64,000 nucleotides of DNA from Brevibacterium aurantiacum. GTDB lineage: Bacteria; Actinomycetota; Actinomycetes; Actinomycetales; Brevibacteriaceae. How positions within the stretch are numbered: the stretch's first letter is position 1; every line of letters starts with the position of its first letter. Location: contig NZ_VLTK01000001.1 of NCBI RefSeq assembly GCF_007558825.1, positions 1-64,000 of the forward strand. Reading direction: 5' to 3'. This document shows positions 16,108-23,741 of this stretch, piece by piece. A program made the translations under genes and the position numbers. The notes below the pieces were generated by a model. It had not been told where the DNA came from and did no database searches. It saw only the letters and a program-made list of their open reading frames with translations.

Positions 16108-17094
16108 TCAGGGGATGACGCATCCGCTAGCCAGCACCGTGGCGTAGGAGTAGAAGACTGAAGAGAACACGGTGACGAATGCCGCGAGCACACTGACCAG
16201 AGCCAACACCGGCAGTATCCCGGACGTCATCGTGGCCGGTGAGACCAACTGCCGAATGCGATCAGCTCCGGCGATGTTGAGGGCATGGAGACCGCCGAGG
16301 TGGTCGCCCTGGCTCGTCGGCTGCCCGATCTTGAGGAGAGCGCTGGCCAGAGCCGCCGTGCCGGCGACCTGCCTCGCTCGGTTATCGGCAGCGATCTCGA
16401 GATAGCGGGGAATGGAAGCGGCCACCTCGGCGAACAAGGGAATGAACGACAGCGGTCGCACGAACGTGTCGACGATTGCCATCACCCGATGATGCCCGCC
16501 CTCGATGTGGGCTCGTTCATGCTCGAGCACGGCGGTGAGCTCATTCTTCTCCAAGCTCGCGCACAGCGCTTCGGAAACGATCACACCACCGTATTTCTGT
16601 GGCAGTGAGAACGCGAACGGGGCCCGGCCCTCGAGGACGTTCAGTGAATGCCCGTTGACATCAGCGACTGCCGAGTCCCGGCGCAGACGCCGGGCTGCAG
16701 CCGAGTTCGCCTGTTTGCGACGAGTCCGCTGATGCAGCGCCCAGACGACGGAGACCACCGAGAGCACAAGCGGGAAGATGAGGAAGAGGACCACCGGGAC
16801 CAATGTGTCGACCTGCGCCAGCCCGGGGAACGGGCTGGCTGCGATGAGGCACCGCTGGCACACATCGGCAAGGGGAACGGGGAGAACATCCGGCCCCTTG
16901 AACAGCGTGGCGGCCATGAGGCTCAACGCTGCCACGACGGCCCACCACATCAGGGACACCAACAGGAGCCCATACACAGCCAGTTGCGGTACTCGCATGA
17001 GAACCGGCGCGGCCGTTCTCACGAGAAAGGGACCGATGAAGGTGATGAGGGCGAACAGAGCGATTGCGCCGGCGCCGATGAGCAGCAGACTCAT
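16108..17094 (-). CDS. M56-family membrane metalloprotease (BlaR1-like)
   Basis: A 328-residue membrane protein with helices near both ends and a cytoplasmic protease domain. The zinc motif HERAH (192-196) is intact and a downstream Glu ('YLEIAADNRARQV') completes the gluzincin site. It lacks the penicillin-binding sensor domain of true BlaR1, as is usual in actinobacteria. Members are thought to cleave the paired BlaI repressor on sensing envelope stress. The ATG overlaps the blaI stop. What it senses is unknown; its neighbours suggest a thiol or redox signal rather than a beta-lactam. Confidence 0.88.
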   Translation of the reverse strand: MSLLLIGAGAIALFALITFIGPFLVRTAAPVLMRVPQLAVYGLLLVSLMWWAVVAALSLMAATLFKGPDVLPVPLADVCQRCLIAASPFPGLAQVDTLVPVVLFLIFPLVLSVVSVVWALHQRTRRKQANSAAARRLRRDSAVADVNGHSLNVLEGRAPFAFSLPQKYGGVIVSEALCASLEKNELTAVLEHERAHIEGGHHRVMAIVDTFVRPLSFIPLFAEVAASIPRYLEIAADNRARQVAGTAALASALLKIGQPTSQGDHLGGLHALNIAGADRIRQLVSPATMTSGILPVLALVSVLAAFVTVFSSVFYSYATVLASGCVIP

Positions 17095-17480
17095 CCGCGT
17101 TCGTCCTTGGAACTGAGATAGCCACGAAGGAGCTCGACGTCCTCGGCTCCGATGCCATCGACGAAGTGCAGGATCGATGCCGCCCGGTCTCCCCCGTTGA
17201 GAAGCGCGTTCTGCATGAGCGTCGCCGCATGCTCTTCGCGGCTGATGATCGGACGGTGCAGCACCGATCTGCCCTGTCGCTCACGCCGTACGAGGCCCTT
17301 CCGTTCAAGGTTCGTCAGCACAGTCGCGATCGTCGTGTAGGCGGGAACATTGTCTAAGTCTTCGATGATCTGCCTGACAGTCAACGACCCGTCGTCCCAC
17401 AACAGGTCCATGACCTGCTGCTCGAGAGCCCCGAGGCGAATCGGCGATGACTTCTCAGTCGAACCCGACTTTGATGTCAT
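17091..17480 (-). CDS. blaI: BlaI/MecI-family transcriptional repressor
   Basis: A 129-residue winged-helix repressor. The N-terminal part (LGALEQQVMDLLW... 'LTVRQIIEDL' ... 'YTTIATVLTNLERKGLVRRER') is the conserved BlaI DNA-binding domain; the C-terminal half is the dimerisation helix region. It is co-translated (ATGA) with the CxxC membrane protein upstream and the M56 protease downstream, forming the standard repressor/protease pair. Its operator is probably the composite palindrome at 18010-18045, which would make it control both arms of the divergent locus. Confidence 0.92.
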   Translation of the reverse strand: MTSKSGSTEKSSPIRLGALEQQVMDLLWDDGSLTVRQIIEDLDNVPAYTTIATVLTNLERKGLVRRERQGRSVLHRPIISREEHAATLMQNALLNGGDRAASILHFVDGIGAEDVELLRGYLSSKDERG

Positions 17481-17971
17481 GGCAGACGGCTCCTTTCACG
17501 AGTGGGCACCGGACAGGAGAACTGCCCCTTGAGGCGGACGACCACCGCGACCAGCAGGAGGAGGACCGACAACACCGCCAGCACAGGCTGCAGCGGCGCA
17601 AAGTATGTGAGAGCCCCAGTGTAGCCGAGCACCAGAAGTGCGATCTTGTTACAGACAGGGCACCCGACCGCGAACCACCCGAGCATGCCGCCCACGGTGC
17701 CGAAGGTACCGCCGTTGGTCCTCATCACGCCAGCCCCGGACTCCCCGACATAGGTGGCGATGAGCAGGCCGATGAGAACGGACATGAGGATCCAGATCGG
17801 ATAGTCCCACCACACGGGTGGAATGTCTCTGGAGAACAGGGAGTTGGGGATGAGCACCGTCGACACACCGATGACGAGCACAGAGACACAGGCCGCCGCG
17901 ATGGCGACGAGGATTCGGCGGGCGCCCCACATTCGAAGCGCCTGGGTCGCGTCTGAGAGATACGAGATCAA
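17477..17971 (-). CDS. Small polytopic membrane protein with a CxxC motif
   Basis: A 164-residue protein with about four hydrophobic segments. A CPVC pair (Cys104, Cys107, in 'GWFAVGCPVCNKIALLVLGYTG') lies at the edge of a membrane helix, suggesting a membrane-embedded dithiol. I favour TTG 17971 as start because AAGAAGGGG precedes it by 7 nt; a longer frame to 18058 would run through the operator. I do not recognise the family. Its place at the head of the blaI-M56 transcript and facing dsbA/ccdA suggests thiol relay or redox sensing, by inference only. Confidence 0.72.
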   Translation of the reverse strand: MISYLSDATQALRMWGARRILVAIAAACVSVLVIGVSTVLIPNSLFSRDIPPVWWDYPIWILMSVLIGLLIATYVGESGAGVMRTNGGTFGTVGGMLGWFAVGCPVCNKIALLVLGYTGALTYFAPLQPVLAVLSVLLLLVAVVVRLKGQFSCPVPTRERSRLP

Positions 17972-18009
17972 TACATAACCCCTTCTTTGCACAGTGCCAG
18001 GCAATCTGA

Positions 18010-18058
18010 TTACTATGGTCGTTAGTATACTATGTGCCATAGTAAAGTGCCATGGCAC
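18010..18058. promoter_or_regulatory. Composite palindrome in the divergent redox promoter, probable BlaI operator
   Basis: Outer arms TTACTATGG (18010-18018) and CCATAGTAA (18037-18045) are perfect inverted repeats centred on an inner palindrome TAGTATACTA (18023-18032) with the same axis. A separate 12-bp palindrome GTGCCATGGCAC follows (18047-18058). The site lies between TTG 17971 and ATG 18138. BlaI-family repressors bind such short dyads next to their own genes; the match to this BlaI is inferred. Confidence 0.6.
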
Positions 18059-18137
18059 GCCGTCTCGGGCGCTCGGCGGCCCGGCGTTCCCGACTCGACC
18101 CCCTCAGCTCTCGACCCGACTTCCTCAGGAGGATTCC

Positions 18138-18881
18138 ATGTTCCGTTCGGATCGCGGCCCCATGGTGTGGCTCGTCCCCTTGGCCGTAATCGTCCTCGCT
18201 GCGGTTCTCATCGGCGTGGTCATCGTCAATCAGGGCTCGCCCGAGGGCGGCACGAGCGTTCAGGGCACAGATTCGCAGAGCGAGTCGGGAGCCCGCGGCG
18301 AGTCCGATTCCGGCGGGGAAGAAGTCGACCTGTCATTCGTTGAGCACAGGGTCGACGGCGACAGCCGTGCAGCTGGCGATGTGGATGCCCCCGTGACCCT
18401 CGTCATGTTCTCCGACTACCAGTGCCCATACTGTGCGTCCTGGAACGAGGAGACATTGCCGACCATGATGGAATACGTCGCCGAGGGCGATCTGCGAATA
18501 GAGATGCGTGACCTCGCGGTCTTCGGTGAAGAGTCGGAAAGGGCGGCCCGCGCAGCCTATGCCGCCGGACTCCAGGACAAGTACTGGGAGTTCCACGATG
18601 CCATGTTCGAGGGCGGCGAGCATCCTGCGAAATCCGAACTCGATGACGACTCGCTGGTGGCTGCGGCAAAGGATCTCGGGCTCGATCCCGTGAAGTTCAA
18701 GGGAGACTTGAATTCGGTCGATGCCCACGAAGAGTTCGAGGCCAACGCCCAAGAGGGCTCTTCCCTGGGTGTGGCCAGCACCCCGACGTTCGTCATCGGC
18801 GGCAAACCCCTCGTGGGCGCCCAACCGACCAAGGAATTCGTCAGCGCCGTCGACGACGCCCTCGCCGAGGCGGAAGGGTAA
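18138..18881 (+). CDS. Membrane-anchored DsbA-like thiol oxidoreductase 1
   Basis: A 247-residue extracytoplasmic thioredoxin-fold protein of the DsbA/Thioredoxin_4 family. One N-terminal helix (about 9-30) anchors it; a Ser/Gly/Glu linker follows; the catalytic CPYC is at 96-99 and the cis-Pro loop 'STPTF' near 209. It probably forms or rearranges disulfides in exported proteins. AGGAGG is ideally placed before ATG 18138. It is paired with the next lipoprotein gene, and a second copy of this pair, plus ccdA, follows. It is probably repressed by BlaI. Confidence 0.92.
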   Translation: MFRSDRGPMVWLVPLAVIVLAAVLIGVVIVNQGSPEGGTSVQGTDSQSESGARGESDSGGEEVDLSFVEHRVDGDSRAAGDVDAPVTLVMFSDYQCPYCASWNEETLPTMMEYVAEGDLRIEMRDLAVFGEESERAARAAYAAGLQDKYWEFHDAMFEGGEHPAKSELDDDSLVAAAKDLGLDPVKFKGDLNSVDAHEEFEANAQEGSSLGVASTPTFVIGGKPLVGAQPTKEFVSAVDDALAEAEG

Positions 18882-18887
18882 GGAATC

Positions 18888-20109
18888 GTGCGACCATGGT
18901 CCACCACCTCGGCGGCACTGCCACTCGTTCTTGCCATCGTCCTGCCGCTCAGCGCCTGTTCTGTCCTCGACCAGGAATCCCCGTCCTCCGAGCCGAGCAC
19001 GGCTGGCTCACGAGCCCCGAGCTTCGGACCTTCGGGGGCCGGGGGCCGACTTCGAGACGCAGGGCGCGGGGAACGATTCCGCAGCGGCGCGGACCGTCGA
19101 CCCCGGCTGGGATGCCCCGGCCCAGGAAGCGAAGGGTACGTTCCTGTCTATGCATGAAAAGGATGCCCGCCTGGAATACCGCGCCGTCGACTCAAACGGC
19201 GTGATTCTGTGGACGGCGCAGCGTCCACGCGTCTGCTCCGCCTACCTCGTCACGACCACCGATTCCGGCCCCATCGCAGTACTCATGGACCAAGGCCCCA
19301 CGACAGGGGGCTCACTCACATCGACGGCGAGCGGCTATGACCTCGAGACCGGTCAGAAGCGGTGGGGGCCAGTCGAAACGCCCGGGGCCATGCTGGGCAA
19401 TGGACTCGTCTTCGCGAGCGCACCGAAGGACTTCATCGGAACCGGCGGTCCCCGCACCGCACTCGACCCGGCCACCGGCGATGTGGTCGCCGCCGAGAAC
19501 GACGACACCTCAACTCGGGTGGTCGCACTGTTCAGCGAGCATCTCGTTCGCAGCCGGGACGATAACCTCATCGGGGAGAATCTCGATGGGGACAGGCTCT
19601 GGACTCGGACCGCTGGAGACTTCGACGTGTCCGCAGCCGAGGCCAGGGAGATTCCCTGGGAGCCGATCGGCGCAACTCACGCACTGCTGGGCGACGCCGG
19701 CAGCGAGGAACGAACCCTCATCGATTTGAACTCGGGGGCGAGCGTCGACTCTGATATCTCTGGGGCCTGGTTCGATTCATCGACCGACACCCTGGTCACG
19801 GCAGGTGCTGATCTGCAGGGTTTCGATAGTGACGGCAGCGAACGCTGGGAGTCACCCCTGCCCGAGAACGCCGAGGTAGCCGCCGTAGGTGCCGGCCTCA
19901 TCGCCTTCGATACGGAGAGCACGGGCGGCCCCGATCAGACAGATCGGTCAGTCGCGGCCCGATCGGCTCGGAACGGGAGCCTTGCCGAAGGTGACACTCC
20001 CCTGCTGAGGACGCTCAAGAGTCTGGGATCGCCCCACCACATCGCCGAGTCTGGGGCCGCACTCGTCGGCGATCCGCAATCGCCGCTGCTGATCACAGGT
20101 CGGAGATGA
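18888..20109 (+). pseudogene. PQQ-like beta-propeller lipoprotein 1, interrupted by a frameshift
   Basis: The gene starts at GTG 18888 with a lipoprotein signal ending in 'LPLSAC' (Cys24). The remaining propeller continues in another frame from about 19045 to 20109. Removing one G from the run at 19041-19045 (between two CC pairs) would join 'PSGAG' to 'ADFETQGAG' and restore a full protein. The downstream part aligns with the intact paralogue at 21817-22989 ('YDLETGQKRWGP' versus 'YDLESGEQRWGP'). It could be a real mutation, a phase-variable tract or a sequencing error. A shorter product from ATG 19150 would lack the export signal. Confidence 0.75.
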
Positions 20110-20177
20110 ACTTTGGCGAGGACGAACAGTCATGTCCAAAACTTTTCTCAGCAGGGAAGAAATGCAGGAGTGGTGAT

Positions 20178-20921
20178 ATGCCGAGACACGAAGCAGCCAG
20201 GCCCCGATATCGTTGGTGGGTGCCCCTCGTGGTCATCGCCGTGGCGGTTGCCCTCGTGCTCATGATCCTCTTCATGGATCGAGAGCACGGCGACAATTCC
20301 GCCCAGAAGGCGACCGGCGAGCACACGGAGCCGGATGTCGTCGTCACCGAGGTCGAGGATCCTCAGCAGAAGGATGTCAGCGACTTCGACACCGACGATG
20401 AGAACCCACTGGCCGAGGGTCCAGTCGATGCTCCGGTCACACTCGTCGTCTTCTCCGACTATCAATGTCCGTACTGTGCGGCCTGGTCCCAGGACACCCT
20501 GCCGGAGATGCTCGACTACGTCGACTCCGGTGATCTGCGCATCGAATGGCGCGAGGTCAATGTCTTCGGCTCCGCGTCCGAACAGGCGGCCAAGGCAGCC
20601 TATGCAGCGGCTCTGCAGGACAAGCACTGGGAGTTTCACGACAAGCTGTTCGCCGGAGGCACACCACGGCCGCCGGCGGATCTCTCTCCCGAGGCGCTGA
20701 CTTCCGTGGCCTCCGACATCGGCCTCGACATGGACCGGTTCACCAAGGACATGAATTCGCCTGAGACGGCCAAGGCCGTAGACAAGAACGCCAAGATGGG
20801 CACCGAGCTCGGCGCATTCTCGACGCCGACGTTCATCCTTGACGACGAACCCTATGTCGGGGCTCAGCCCACCATCGTCTTCGTCGACGCCATAGAACAG
20901 AGACTGGAAGAAGGATACTGA
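20178..20921 (+). CDS. Membrane-anchored DsbA-like thiol oxidoreductase 2
   Basis: A paralogue of the first DsbA-like protein with the same length (247 residues) and plan: short basic N-terminus, one helix (about 13-33), acidic linker, CPYC at 97-100, and 'STPTF' cis-Pro loop near residue 210. GGAG sits 7 nt before ATG 20178. It overlaps ccdA by ATGA, so this copy is most directly coupled to the membrane electron carrier and may act in the reducing direction. The pair arose by duplication of a dsbA-lipoprotein module. Confidence 0.92.
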   Translation: MPRHEAARPRYRWWVPLVVIAVAVALVLMILFMDREHGDNSAQKATGEHTEPDVVVTEVEDPQQKDVSDFDTDDENPLAEGPVDAPVTLVVFSDYQCPYCAAWSQDTLPEMLDYVDSGDLRIEWREVNVFGSASEQAAKAAYAAALQDKHWEFHDKLFAGGTPRPPADLSPEALTSVASDIGLDMDRFTKDMNSPETAKAVDKNAKMGTELGAFSTPTFILDDEPYVGAQPTIVFVDAIEQRLEEGY

Positions 20922-21817
20922 TGGACATCGGATTGCTCAGTGCCTTCATCGGCGGAGTGCTCGCACTGCTCAGCCCATGTGCGGCACTGCTGCTGCCCGC
21001 CTTCTTCGGCTCCACCGTCGGCGTCGGCTCACGGCTGGTGCTCCACGCAGCCATCTTCTACGTGGGCATGCTGCTCGTGCTCATTCCGCTGGGAATGGGA
21101 GCCGGAACACTCGGTGCACTCTTCACCGCATATCGTGGCACGATCGTCCTCGTCGCCTCGGTCATCCTCATCATCCTCGGCATCGTCCAGTTCTTCGGAT
21201 TCGGATTCGACCCCGCTAAGGCACTGCCCGGCGCCGAGGCCATGAGATCCAAATCCGCGACTGCGACGGGAGCGACGAAGACATTCCTCCTCGGCGCCAC
21301 GAGTGGGATCGCCGGTGTCTGCTCCGGCCCCATCCTCGGCGCGGTCCTCACTCTGGCGGCGACCCGAGGCAGCGTGTTCCTCGGCGGCGTGATGCTCGCG
21401 ATCTACGGTGCCGGCATGGTCGTGCCGCTGTTCATCATCGCGGCTCTATGGTCGCGAATGGGTCCGCGAGCCCGATCGGTCATGCGCGGGGGCTCGGTGA
21501 AGCTGTTCGGCCTTCGCCTGCCCGTCATCTCGATGCTCACCGGGGCGCTGATGATCATCATCGGCATCGTCTTCTGGATGACGAACGGCCTGGTCTCGGC
21601 GCCGTCCCTGGTCTCGACATCCACCCTTGCCCATGCTCAGGAATGGACGAGCAACTGGACGTCGACGACGATCGACATCCTCGTCATCTGCCTGCTGGCG
21701 GTCGTCGCGATCATCCTGTGGTTCCGTCATGAACGCCGACGCGCTCAGGACATGCGCGGCACGGACACGAGAGGGAAGAGCAATGAGAGCTCGGCCAGAG
21801 ACGAGCCGAGGCACTGA
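20921..21817 (+). CDS. ccdA: CcdA/DsbD-type transmembrane thiol electron carrier
   Basis: Carries reducing equivalents across the membrane from cytoplasmic thioredoxin to extracytoplasmic thioredoxin-fold partners. The 298-residue protein has about six to seven helices with the two family cysteines in 'LLSPCAALLLPAF' (Cys20) and 'AGVCSGPILG' (Cys134). It is longer than minimal CcdA because of an extra C-terminal helix and a basic cytoplasmic tail. It overlaps both neighbours by a few bases. The likely partners are the two DsbA-like proteins encoded before it. Confidence 0.9.
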   Translation: MDIGLLSAFIGGVLALLSPCAALLLPAFFGSTVGVGSRLVLHAAIFYVGMLLVLIPLGMGAGTLGALFTAYRGTIVLVASVILIILGIVQFFGFGFDPAKALPGAEAMRSKSATATGATKTFLLGATSGIAGVCSGPILGAVLTLAATRGSVFLGGVMLAIYGAGMVVPLFIIAALWSRMGPRARSVMRGGSVKLFGLRLPVISMLTGALMIIIGIVFWMTNGLVSAPSLVSTSTLAHAQEWTSNWTSTTIDILVICLLAVVAIILWFRHERRRAQDMRGTDTRGKSNESSARDEPRH

Positions 21818-22989
21818 TGGCCCGACGAAAACTCTTCGCATTGGCCGCCACCCTGCCCATGGCACTGGCGCTTATCGGCTGCACTCCGGTCGAGGAGCCG
21901 CCCGAGTTCGAACGCGGAACAAGTCCGGTCGACACGAAGCTCGATGCAGTCGATGCCTCCGACCTGCAGATGCCACTGATCGTCGAACCGCTCGAACTCG
22001 TGGAACCGGACTGGGACCTCGACGTCAAGCACCTCGACGATGTGTTCCTGTCCGCAGGCAGCAGCGAGGATCGGCTGGACTTCAGTGCCGTCGACAGCAG
22101 CGGCACCACCCTGTGGCAGGCCAATCGGCCCGTGGGGTGCACCGGGTTCGCCGTGACCGCTGACAGTGAGGGGACACCACTGGCGGTGCTCACCGACTCG
22201 GCTACTGACGAAAGCTGCAGCACCGAGGTGACGGCAAGCGCCTATGACCTCGAATCGGGTGAGCAGCGGTGGGGCCCGACAGACGTTCCCGGTCCGCTGC
22301 AAGGCCCGGGAACGGTCTTCTCGCCCGCCGACGATGGCGGCGACACAGATGACGGAGAAGCTGTGGCACTCGACTCTGACACCGGTGAAGTCGCAGATGA
22401 GGATTCCTCGACCTCGCGAGTCCTCGGCGAATTTCAGGGGACGTTCCTCAGCGTTGGTCAGGACACTCTCTCCGCCTCGGACGGAGGAGACACCAGTTGG
22501 GAGATTTCGCTGGCGGATCACGGCTGGAGCGTCGAGGGGCTTACAGCCTTCCCCGAACAGGTCGACGGTCTCATTCATCTCGATGCCGACGATGGGTCCG
22601 GGCCCGTCATCGATGCAGAGACTGGTGATGTCCTCGACGAGTCCGCCAGCGAGATCGCTCAAGATGCGAACTCGGAGACGATCATCACGAGGGACGAGCA
22701 GGGCCTGACGGTCATCGATGCGACGGGCACGAACGAACTGCCGGTCTCTCTGCCCGAGCCTGTGATGTTAGAGGCTGCCGTCGGCGGGCTCATCTACCTG
22801 CGCGAGGGCGCGAGTCTGCGGGTCCACAACGCAGCCACCGGCAGCGTCGCCAGGGGCTACCCGGCCGAGGGCTCGGGCATCGTCGCAGTTCCTGACCTCT
22901 TCACGTCACAAGGTCTGGGAACCTTGCGGGCCGGTGATCGAACCCTGCTGGCCACGGACAGGGTGGTCAAGAAATCCGCGGAAGGTTAG
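21817..22989 (+). CDS. PQQ-like beta-propeller lipoprotein 2
   Basis: A 390-residue lipoprotein with lipobox 'LALIGC' (Cys22) and a repetitive region of 'W..xD..TG' blades resembling PQQ-enzyme-like propellers; there is no sign of cofactor-binding residues, so it is probably a scaffold or binding protein. Two cysteines ('PVGCTGF' and 'ESCSTEV') could form a disulfide. It is the intact paralogue of the frameshifted gene at 18888-20109. It overlaps the ccdA stop and closes the operon, so it may deliver or recognise substrates of the DsbA-like proteins (inference). Confidence 0.85.
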   Translation: MARRKLFALAATLPMALALIGCTPVEEPPEFERGTSPVDTKLDAVDASDLQMPLIVEPLELVEPDWDLDVKHLDDVFLSAGSSEDRLDFSAVDSSGTTLWQANRPVGCTGFAVTADSEGTPLAVLTDSATDESCSTEVTASAYDLESGEQRWGPTDVPGPLQGPGTVFSPADDGGDTDDGEAVALDSDTGEVADEDSSTSRVLGEFQGTFLSVGQDTLSASDGGDTSWEISLADHGWSVEGLTAFPEQVDGLIHLDADDGSGPVIDAETGDVLDESASEIAQDANSETIITRDEQGLTVIDATGTNELPVSLPEPVMLEAAVGGLIYLREGASLRVHNAATGSVARGYPAEGSGIVAVPDLFTSQGLGTLRAGDRTLLATDRVVKKSAEG

Positions 22990-23017
22990 GGCTGCCGCCG
23001 ACCGCGGACGAGCAAGG

Positions 23018-23368
23018 TCAGTCCTGAAGCGCTGCGTTCACCTCGTCGGCGTTCGGAGTGGAGATGAGCAGTTCATCGAATCCCCAGCCATTGGAGCCGT
23101 CGGTCAGGCGGATGCGCAGCACCGGTTCACCGGCCTTCATCGCCACGAGACGACGTGTGCCGTTCGGGTGCCGATAGGTGCCGAGCTTTCGGTAGCCGGA
23201 GATGTTCAGACCAGATCGCAGACCCAGAAACTCCGACGGCCACCCGGTGACTTCGGAGGTGCGGATCGCATCAAGTGGTACGGAATGGAAACGACGCCCG
23301 GCCATCAGTCGCTCCCACCCGGGAAAGACGATCGTCAGATGATTGTTGTTGACGGTGACCTCGGTCAT
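23018..23368 (-). CDS. Hypothetical protein, bacterial PH-like domain
   Basis: A 116-residue soluble protein rich in beta-strand pattern. Segments 'AGRRFHSVPLDAI', 'GTYRHPNGTRRLVAMKAGEPVLRIRL' and a final helix ('NADEVNAALQD') resemble small bacterial pleckstrin-homology-like proteins that describe the strength of a surface from membrane settings. No enzymatic residues are seen. It is convergent with the redox operon and divergent from the persulfide dioxygenase gene. Function unknown. Confidence 0.6.
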   Translation of the reverse strand: MTEVTVNNNHLTIVFPGWERLMAGRRFHSVPLDAIRTSEVTGWPSEFLGLRSGLNISGYRKLGTYRHPNGTRRLVAMKAGEPVLRIRLTDGSNGWGFDELLISTPNADEVNAALQD

Positions 23369-23741
23369 GGCGAGTCCTTTACCTCAGTTGGGCGGGGTAG
23401 CCCATGAAGTCAGCGTATGCACCCACCTGCCGGGCCACTTCCCCCTGAAGACTGAATCGCCGCTCCTTCCCGCGGTGGATTCAGGCCCGACGCACCCTCC
23501 ACAGAGCTGACAAAAGCCCCGCGCCGCGCCCACCATATCGATGACGTCTCGTGACTAAGAGATGACCGCTGATGCCTGTCCCCCGTCGCCCGGGCGGCGT
23601 ATTCTGATGGTGAGTCTCTGACCATCCGTCGGGTATGGCTGACCCACGAGGCGCTCGCCCACGGTCTGACTCACAGCATCTAGGACGATGCCCTGCAACG
23701 GTGCAGCGGCCTCACCCTGGCAGTCGGACAGGAGAAGCGTC
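23369..23741. other. Intergenic region with one long stem-loop
   Basis: No credible gene. The clearest structure is an interrupted inverted repeat CTGAATC...GATTCAG (23452-23484) with an inner CCGC/GCGG stem, which could be a transcript hairpin or part of a small RNA. The rest must hold the divergent promoters for the PH-like gene and the persulfide dioxygenase gene, but I cannot place them. Confidence 0.4.

Noticed and set aside
16108-17480. A true beta-lactam resistance blaR1-blaI operon
   Set aside because: The M56 protein has no penicillin-binding sensor domain and no beta-lactamase or transpeptidase gene is near.
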